Part shown: in pieces, positions 38,595-44,773 of the stretch
How the letters are laid out: every line of letters begins with the position of its first letter
How positions within the stretch are numbered: the stretch's first letter is position 1
Assembly (NCBI GenBank): GCA_029227655.1
Contig: JAQYAI010000043.1
Coordinates: 1-44,773, forward strand
Origin: a bacterium
GTDB taxonomy: Bacteria > Bacillota > Clostridia > Lachnospirales > Lachnospiraceae
Reading direction: 5' to 3'
DNA length: 44,773 nucleotides
The notes under the pieces: generated by a model
What the model saw: the letters and a program-made list of their open reading frames with translations, nothing else
Database searches by the model: none
What the model was told of the DNA's origin: nothing
Made by a program: the position numbers and the translations under genes

Positions 38595-38720
38595 AAGCAT
38601 CCGCATACACACCTTCAAAGACCTAATGGTGTGTAAACGAATGCTCCTTGCATTCCTACCCGGTGGCAGTACTTGTATTTATTTTTTTATATGGTAACAT
38701 GAGAAGAGGAAAAAAGCAAT
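38595..38720 (-). promoter_or_regulatory. Attenuator-like structured leader of pnuC
   Basis: Minus strand AGCATTCGTTTACACACCATTAGGTCTTTGAAGGTGTGTATGCGGATGCTTTTTTAGGAGGTCTTATG: two stacked stems ending in T6 immediately before the RBS. Confidence 0.55.
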
Positions 38721-38759
38721 TAAGAAACAGGATGATTTAAAATACATGGAGCAACACAG

Positions 38760-39281
38760 ATGGAAGTAAGAAAAGGAACACAGCAGGATATAGAGGAAGT
38801 GGCGGCACTATATGATGAACTGAATGATTACTTGGAAAGTCATATCAACTACCCAGGATGGATGAAAGGGATATATCCAATTCGTGAAGATGCAGAGGTA
38901 GGCGTTGCAGAACAGAATCTTTTTGTAGCCACAGAAGAAGGGAAGATTGCCGGTACCGTAATCCTGAACCAGAAGCCGGAGGAGGCCTATGATTTAGCGG
39001 ATTGGCAGAATGATTTGGAGTATGATGATATTTGCGTGATTCACACCCTTGCAATACATCCTGATTTTTTGCACCGGGGAATCGGGAAGGAAATCATGGA
39101 GTATGTGCTTGAATATGCTGAGCATATGAATCGAAAAGCAATACGTTTGGATGTATATGAAAACAATATGCCTGCCATTCGTTTGTATGAAAAAATGGGC
39201 TTTCACTATATAGGAACTGTTGATTTAGGATATGGAAAGTATGGACTGGATTGGTACAAGTTGTATCAGTATTTGTTGTAG
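38760..39281 (+). CDS. GNAT N-acetyltransferase
   Basis: TLAIHPDFLHRGIGKEIMEYVLEYAE; RLDVYENNMPAIRLYEKMGFHYIGTV. Confidence 0.92.
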   Translation: MEVRKGTQQDIEEVAALYDELNDYLESHINYPGWMKGIYPIREDAEVGVAEQNLFVATEEGKIAGTVILNQKPEEAYDLADWQNDLEYDDICVIHTLAIHPDFLHRGIGKEIMEYVLEYAEHMNRKAIRLDVYENNMPAIRLYEKMGFHYIGTVDLGYGKYGLDWYKLYQYLL

Positions 39282-39378
39282 AACAATGTTCATTCAGCCG
39301 TAAGGCTTGATGATATAAAATTTATTTTAAGGAGACGCTGTTTGAGAAAAAATAACACTTTGGAGATTGTGGACTAAC

Positions 39379-39415
39379 CGGGAGGTTTGTGCCGCATAAT
39401 CTCACATGAACCTCC
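39379..39415. repeat. Hairpin between two GNAT genes
   Basis: GGGAGGTT...AACCTCCC. Confidence 0.5.
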
Positions 39416-39490
39416 CAAATATTGACAGTCAACAATTGAACGACATGATACGAACTGCGAATGTTCGTGAGTCTGACAGGAGGAAAAATA

Positions 39491-40117
39491 ATGAAAAAAA
39501 ATGACTATATGATTCGTTTGGAAACACCTAATGACTATCGTAAGGTGGAAAATTTAACACGTGAGGCATTCTGGAATGTTTACCGTCCGGGATGTATGGA
39601 ACACTATGTACTGCATTGCTACCGTGACAGAGAGGATTTTGTGCCGGAATTGGATTTTGTAATGGAAAAGGATGGCGAAATTATTGGGCATGTGATGTAT
39701 GTACGTGCCAAAATTCAGGCCGATGATGGCAGAGAAATTCCGATTATGACCTTCGGACCTATCAGCATTGCACCGGAGTATAAACGAAAAGGTTATGGAA
39801 AAGCCTTGTTGGATTATTCTATGGAAAAAGCTAAAAAAATGGGTGTAGGTGCACTCTGCATGGAAGGCAACATTGATTTCTATGGAAAGTCCGGCTTTGT
39901 AGTTGCCAGTACAAAAGGAATACACTACTATGCAGAACCAAGAGAAGAGGAAGTCCCGTATTTTCTGCTCAAGGAACTGAGGGAAGGTTTCTTAGACGGT
40001 ATTACAGGAGTCTATCATACGCCGGAGGGTTATTTTGTAGATGAGAAAGCTGTGGAGAAGTTTGACGCTGATTTCCCATCAAAGGAAAAATTAAAGCTGC
40101 CGGGACAGCTAGTGTAA
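39491..40117 (+). CDS. GNAT N-acetyltransferase (AAC(3)-/YhbS-like)
   Basis: IRLETPNDYRKVENLTREAFWNVYRPGC; FGPISIAPEYKRKGYGKALLDYSMEKAK. Confidence 0.9.
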   Translation: MKKNDYMIRLETPNDYRKVENLTREAFWNVYRPGCMEHYVLHCYRDREDFVPELDFVMEKDGEIIGHVMYVRAKIQADDGREIPIMTFGPISIAPEYKRKGYGKALLDYSMEKAKKMGVGALCMEGNIDFYGKSGFVVASTKGIHYYAEPREEEVPYFLLKELREGFLDGITGVYHTPEGYFVDEKAVEKFDADFPSKEKLKLPGQLV

Positions 40118-40137
40118 ACACAAACGAATAAAAGGAG

Positions 40138-40170
40138 TAGCCGGTGGGGAACAAGTTTCCTCACCGGCTA
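40138..40170. terminator. Strong hairpin downstream of GNAT
   Basis: TAGCCGGTG...CACCGGCTA. Confidence 0.5.
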
Positions 40171-40214
40171 AAACAATAAAAACATATAAAACAGTTTGAG
40201 AACTGTTCCTTTCA

Positions 40215-40586
40215 GAAAATTCATGCTTTTCCAATGAACGGGAAACAGCAGAAAAATTGATACTAGAATATGGGAAACACGAAAAAGATCCCCGGTATCA
40301 AGCAGTAATGAATCTGATTGTAGAAGCAAATCAGGAAGTATTCAGCAAGGAGGATGAAAAAATGTGTGAGGCATTACGAAAAATAATGAGTGATGAGTTA
40401 GAGGAAAGGGAAAATATAGGAAGAACTGAAGGGAGGATAGAAGGAAGAGCCGAAGGAATTATTGAAACAGGTATAGAAATAGGACTTTCCGAAGAGGATA
40501 TTTTAGGGAAATTACAGAAGAAACTGGATGTTTCATTGCAAAAAGCACAGGAATATTTGCATATGTTTGGAAAACAGACGGTATAA
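40215..40586 (+). pseudogene. C-terminal fragment of an Rpn/PD-(D/E)XK recombination-promoting nuclease / transposase family protein
   Basis: In-frame SENSCFSNERETAEKLILEYGKHEKDPRYQAVMNLIVEANQEVFSKEDEKMCEALRKIM...GRTEGRIEGRAEGI; typical C-terminal part, no catalytic N-terminus, upstream stop at TGA. Confidence 0.7.
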
Positions 40587-40609
40587 AAGGACAGGAGATA
40601 AAACGGTCT

Positions 40610-41434
40610 ATGCTAAAAATAGTAACATTGGTTGAGAATACAACGTTGTCATCGGAATATCGTTGCAAACATGGATTGTGTCTATACATAGAGACCGAAA
40701 AACATAAAATACTGTTTGATGTAGGACAGGATGATTTGTTCATTGAAAATGCAAAAAAGATGCAAATAGATATTTCGGAAATTGATACGGTAATTATATC
40801 CCATGGACATAAAGACCATGGTGGAGCTTTAAAAGCCTTTATGTCTTTGAACTCTGAAGCAAAGATATATATAAGAAAAGCAGCGTTTGAACCACATTAC
40901 ATCAAGGTGTTGGGACTTCCGTTTGATGTGGGATTGGATGAGGAATTGCTCAATAATGAACAGATAGTAGTTACCACTGATGAAATGAGGATAGATGAAG
41001 AGTTGTTCCTTTTTTCAAATGTAACATCCGATACTTATTTTTCAAAATCAAACAAGGCATTGTATACGAAAAAGCAAAGACGGATGGTGCCAGATGATTT
41101 TTGCCATGAGCAGAATTTGATTATTACAGCAAACGGGAAAAGGGTGTTATTTTCAGGCTGTTCACATACGGGAATTGTGAATATACAGAATCAGGCGGAA
41201 AAATTGATTTTAAGTGAGATTTCGACTGTGGTCGGAGGATTTCATTTATATAATCCCCCAACAAAAAAATATGAGAGTGATGAAATGATTGCTAATATAA
41301 CGAATGCTTTAGAAAAAAAGAAGAGTGATTATTATACTTGCCATTGTACCGGAATAAAAGCATATAAAAAGATGAAATATAAGCTGGGGGAGAGATTACA
41401 TTATTTGTCAACTGGTACGGAAATATTATTGTAA
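40610..41434 (+). CDS. MBL-fold metallohydrolase (COG1237-like)
   Basis: LCLYIETEKHKILFDVGQDDLFIENAKKM; VIISHGHKDHGGALKAF; FSGCSHTGIVNI; VVGGFHLYN. Confidence 0.92.
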   Translation: MLKIVTLVENTTLSSEYRCKHGLCLYIETEKHKILFDVGQDDLFIENAKKMQIDISEIDTVIISHGHKDHGGALKAFMSLNSEAKIYIRKAAFEPHYIKVLGLPFDVGLDEELLNNEQIVVTTDEMRIDEELFLFSNVTSDTYFSKSNKALYTKKQRRMVPDDFCHEQNLIITANGKRVLFSGCSHTGIVNIQNQAEKLILSEISTVVGGFHLYNPPTKKYESDEMIANITNALEKKKSDYYTCHCTGIKAYKKMKYKLGERLHYLSTGTEILL

Positions 41435-41546
41435 GATATTGCTTTTCCGGGAAGGGAATTGATGAAGGAGATAAAAGAAATAAATTAGATTTTTTAGGAG
41501 TACATCTGCCCTATAAAGGAGCAGAAAAGGAAAGTAGAGGAAAATC

Positions 41547-41927
41547 ATGAAACTGAAAAATGTGTTGATTGTAGTGGAGGATATTGAGAAATCCAAAGCT
41601 TTCTATAAAGAATTATTTGGACTGGACGTGGTGGTGGATTTTGACGGGAACGTGATACTGACTGAGGGGCTGGTGCTTCAGGATAAGAAAATCTGGGAAA
41701 AATTCATCGAAAGAGAAGTAATTCCCAAGGGGAATGATGCGGAGCTGTATTTTGAGGAAACAGACTTGGAAGGATTTTCACAAAAGCTGGAGAACAGTTC
41801 CTTTGACATCGAATATGTCAATCGGATGATAGAACATGACTGGGATCAAAGGGTCATCCGCATTTATGATCCGGACAAGCATATGATTGAAATTGGTGAA
41901 CCTATGGAGAAATGGCAGAAGAAATAA
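41547..41927 (+). CDS. VOC family (glyoxalase/bleomycin-resistance-like) protein
   Basis: MKLKNVLIVVEDIEKSKAFYKELFGLDVVVDFDGNVIL; VIRIYDPDKHMIEIGEPM. Confidence 0.92.
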   Translation: MKLKNVLIVVEDIEKSKAFYKELFGLDVVVDFDGNVILTEGLVLQDKKIWEKFIEREVIPKGNDAELYFEETDLEGFSQKLENSSFDIEYVNRMIEHDWDQRVIRIYDPDKHMIEIGEPMEKWQKK

Positions 41928-41961
41928 GATTAGAAAAGGTACAAAGGAGATTTTTAGGAAA

Positions 41962-42885
41962 ATGAAAGTAATACGCGGAGTTTTTTTAGCGTTGGTGGCA
42001 GGTATCTGTTGGGGGATGTCCGGCACGGTGGGACAGTATCTATTTACAGAAAAAAATGTGGATGCAGGATGGCTGACAGTAGTAAGGATGTTGATATCCG
42101 GGGTAGTTCTGCTGTTGCTGGCATTGTGGAGCCAGCCTCAGAATGTCAAAAGAATCTGGAATGAAAAGCAGGCAGTTGCGAGACTTCTGCTTTTTTCTCT
42201 GCTGGGACTAATGGCAGTTCAATTTGGTTATATGCAGGCAATCCGCTATTCCAATGCGGGAACAGCCACAGCCATACAATATCTGGGAGAGGCATTTATT
42301 TTAATTTTTACCTGTGTTTCCATGAAAAGATATCCAAAATCCTTTGAGGTGGTGGGACTTGTACTGGCATTGACAGGAATTTATCTGCTGGCAACCCATG
42401 GGGATGTGGGAAACATGGTGCTGTCCACCCAGGGACTTGTGTGGGGACTGGTGGCAGCAGTGGCACTGATGACCTATACATTGCTTCCGGGAAAATTGAT
42501 TCGGGAATATGGAAATCAAACAGTAACCGGATATGCCATGCTCATTGGAGGTATGGTGCTGATGGTGGCTTTGCAGAGCTGGAATCGGGATGTGTCTGTG
42601 GACAAAGAAGTATTTTTGGCAATGTTGGTTATTGTGGTAATCGGAACCATTTTGGCATTTACGGCATATTTCCAGAGCATTGCAGATATAGGCGGGGTAA
42701 AAGCCGGGTTACTTGCTTCGGTGGAAACCATTGCGGCACCGTTGTTTGCATCTCTTTGGTTAAAAACAAAATTTGAACTGGTGGATTACATAGGCTTTGT
42801 ATGTATTTTGGCTATGGTAATTCTGTTGGCAGTGCCGGCTTTGCGGGAAGAGGCGGCAAAAGGTCAGGGAGGTTGTGAAGGATGA
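41962..42885 (+). CDS. EamA/DMT family transporter
   Basis: ORF from 41887; MKVIRGVFLALVAGICWGMSGTVGQYLF; two EamA repeats. Confidence 0.9.
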   Translation: MKVIRGVFLALVAGICWGMSGTVGQYLFTEKNVDAGWLTVVRMLISGVVLLLLALWSQPQNVKRIWNEKQAVARLLLFSLLGLMAVQFGYMQAIRYSNAGTATAIQYLGEAFILIFTCVSMKRYPKSFEVVGLVLALTGIYLLATHGDVGNMVLSTQGLVWGLVAAVALMTYTLLPGKLIREYGNQTVTGYAMLIGGMVLMVALQSWNRDVSVDKEVFLAMLVIVVIGTILAFTAYFQSIADIGGVKAGLLASVETIAAPLFASLWLKTKFELVDYIGFVCILAMVILLAVPALREEAAKGQGGCEG

Positions 42886-43934
42886 AAAAAAGCAGGACAG
42901 CAGCAGGCTTTGCTATTCTGGCGGCAGCTCTTTATGCGGTAAATGTTCCGCTGTCAAAAATTCTCATACAATATGTGGAACCCACCATGATGGCGGCGTT
43001 TCTCTATTTGGGAGCAGGCGTGGGTCTGTCAATATGCCGTGGCGTGGAAATGCTGCTGGGAAAAGACTATAAGCGGGAACCTTTGACGAAAAAAGAATTC
43101 CCCTATGTGGCAGCCATGGTATTGCTGGATATAGCGGCACCAATTTTACTGATGTTTGGAATTTCAATGACCACATCGGCAAATGTGTCCCTTCTGAATA
43201 ATTTTGAAATTGTGGCAACTTCACTGATTGCCCTGCTGATATTCCATGAGGTTTTGTCGAAAAGACTGTGGGTTGCAATCGGATTGGTGACTTTGGCCAG
43301 TGTGATACTGGGATTTGAGGGAACAGAGAGCCTTGCCTTTCACAGGGGTTCTCTGTTTGTGTTAGGTGCCTGTATCTGCTGGGGATTTGAAAATAACTGT
43401 ACCAGAATGCTCAGTAGTAAAAGCTCTGTGGAGATTGTGGTCATAAAAGGATGCTTTTCCGGTTTGGGAAGCCTGATAGTAGCGAAGCTGTTGGGAGAAG
43501 CTATCCCGGAAATCCGCTGGATACTTCCGGTGTTGTTGCTGGGCTTCGTAGCCTATGGTTTGAGTATCCATTTTTACATTTTGGCACAAAAGGAGCTGGG
43601 AGCGGCAAAAACCAGTGCCTATTATTCCATAGCACCTTTTTTGGGAGTGGCGTTCAGTGTGTTGCTGTTGGGGGAACATCCTCAGATGCGTTTTTATGTA
43701 GCACTGGCAATTATGGCAGTCAGTACATGGTTAATGGTAAAGGATACCATAGCATTACAGCACACCCATGAGCATCAGCATATCCATACCCATGAGCATC
43801 GTCATGGAAATATGGTACACAGCCATGAACATAGTCATGAGCATACCCATATGCATGTTCATGGTGAGGATTCCCAACAACATCTGCATGGTCATGAGGA
43901 GTTAGGTAACCATAATCATGCCCATTTTTCATAA
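42882..43934 (+). CDS. EamA/DMT family transporter with His-rich C-terminal tail
   Basis: FAILAAALYAVNVPLSKIL; ATG overlaps preceding stop (ATGA); tail HTHEHQHIHTHEHRHGNMVHSHEHSHEHTHMHVHGEDSQQHLHGHEELGNHNHAHFS. Confidence 0.92.
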   Translation: MKKSRTAAGFAILAAALYAVNVPLSKILIQYVEPTMMAAFLYLGAGVGLSICRGVEMLLGKDYKREPLTKKEFPYVAAMVLLDIAAPILLMFGISMTTSANVSLLNNFEIVATSLIALLIFHEVLSKRLWVAIGLVTLASVILGFEGTESLAFHRGSLFVLGACICWGFENNCTRMLSSKSSVEIVVIKGCFSGLGSLIVAKLLGEAIPEIRWILPVLLLGFVAYGLSIHFYILAQKELGAAKTSAYYSIAPFLGVAFSVLLLGEHPQMRFYVALAIMAVSTWLMVKDTIALQHTHEHQHIHTHEHRHGNMVHSHEHSHEHTHMHVHGEDSQQHLHGHEELGNHNHAHFS

Positions 43935-43966
43935 AAGCAACCAATAGTTGCGGCAAAGTTGGTAGA

Positions 43967-43999
43967 AAAAAAGAGGTATGTTTGCAATACTCTTTTTGG
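43967..43999 (+). terminator. Hairpin between EamA gene and XRE gene
   Basis: AAAAAGAGGTAT-GTTTGCA-ATACTCTTTTT just upstream of GGAGG RBS. Confidence 0.55.
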
Positions 44000-44009
44000 A
44001 GGTGGACAG

Positions 44010-44773
44010 ATGAGTCTTGCAGAAAATATAAAGAGATACAGAACGGATAGAAAAATGTCTCAAGAGGATTTGGCAGAAGCTTTAAATATCAGTCGGCAAT
44101 CTGTTTCCAAATGGGAGACCGGAAAGGCAAAACCTGATACGGGAAATCTGATACAGATGGCACAGCTTTTTGGAGTGTCTTTGGGAGAGCTGACGGAGAC
44201 CCAAGAAGAGGATTTTCAAAGACCAAGGAAAAAATCCAGAAAACGGGTTGTCATAGGAATTTTGATAGGTATCTTACTGATAATATTGTTTGCGGCAGCG
44301 TTGGTTGTACATCGGTATCCCCAGGTTCTGGACAGAATCCGGCAGGAATACCATATGGGACAGAATAAGAAAACGGTAAAGCTCAAGCATGACAATATTT
44401 ATGAGGATGGTATTGACGGTCTGTTGGAGGATTTAGGAAAAGTAATTGATTTTCCCCAGCATATGATGCTAAAAAACAGTTTCAATCTGCATTTTGCACC
44501 GGACGGAACCATTTCGTCCATAGATACCATGTGGTACGGTTATGATGAACGCTATACCTATGTGGACAGTTATCTTATCAGCTATGACAGAAGTAAATCG
44601 GTCTATATCAGTGTTTGGTTTGGGGGCGGAACCGGAGATGTCTATGATGTGGAGAAGGATGTAAATGTTCTCTTTGAGGCATTGCGGGTGATTCCGGTGG
44701 AGGACGCAGTCAAAGACTGGGAAGAACCGGAATACGGAATCCTTTATAAGGGAGTCCGGGACTGGGGATATAA
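44010..44773 (+). CDS. XRE family HTH protein with one TM and extracytoplasmic domain (runs off window end)
   Basis: MSLAENIKRYRTDRKMSQEDLAEALNISRQSVSKWETGKAKPDTGNLIQMAQLFGVSLGELTETQ...RKKSRKRVVIGILIGILLIILFAAALVVH; open to the window end. Confidence 0.85.
   Translation, partial: MSLAENIKRYRTDRKMSQEDLAEALNISRQSVSKWETGKAKPDTGNLIQMAQLFGVSLGELTETQEEDFQRPRKKSRKRVVIGILIGILLIILFAAALVVHRYPQVLDRIRQEYHMGQNKKTVKLKHDNIYEDGIDGLLEDLGKVIDFPQHMMLKNSFNLHFAPDGTISSIDTMWYGYDERYTYVDSYLISYDRSKSVYISVWFGGGTGDVYDVEKDVNVLFEALRVIPVEDAVKDWEEPEYGILYKGVRDWGY

Overview
This window looks like a chromosomal segment of a low-GC, spore-forming Firmicute, probably Lachnospiraceae-like; that placement is inferred from gene content only. 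It has two parts. (1) Bases 1 to ~33.5 kb are an ordinary core backbone. It carries the 3' end of an ATP synthase leader region, trmL, an aminotransferase/Lrp pair, a VanW-like protein, a B12-binding radical SAM protein, a large SRP RNA, an AGCS symporter, a Kdp-like two-component system, tadA, dgt, a GH13 enzyme, the ftsH-hpt-tilS-spoIIE-divIC-yabQ-yabP-S4-HU sporulation/division block, a cotS-like gene, cca, T-box-proS, a yybP-ykoY-type leader with a CaCA exchanger, and rpoD. (2) From ~33.6 kb to the end is an accessory-looking region. It opens with a non-coding array of 64-nt units in exact register, each containing a hairpin. Next come a six-tRNA operon (Pro-Gly-Arg-His-Gln-Lys), a degraded integrase C-terminus next to tRNA-Lys, and a mostly plus-strand mosaic: four GNATs, flavodoxin, Zn-macrodomain, PnuC, an Rpn fragment, MBL-fold, VOC, two overlapping EamA transporters (one with a very His-rich tail) and an XRE regulator running off the window edge. 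The best leads are the 64-nt hairpin array downstream of rpoD, the integrase scar at tRNA-Lys, an attenuator-like leader before pnuC, and the flavodoxin-macrodomain-GNAT operon beside pnuC. No CRISPR array, rRNA or intact transposase was seen. All family calls come from reading the sequence; no searches were run.
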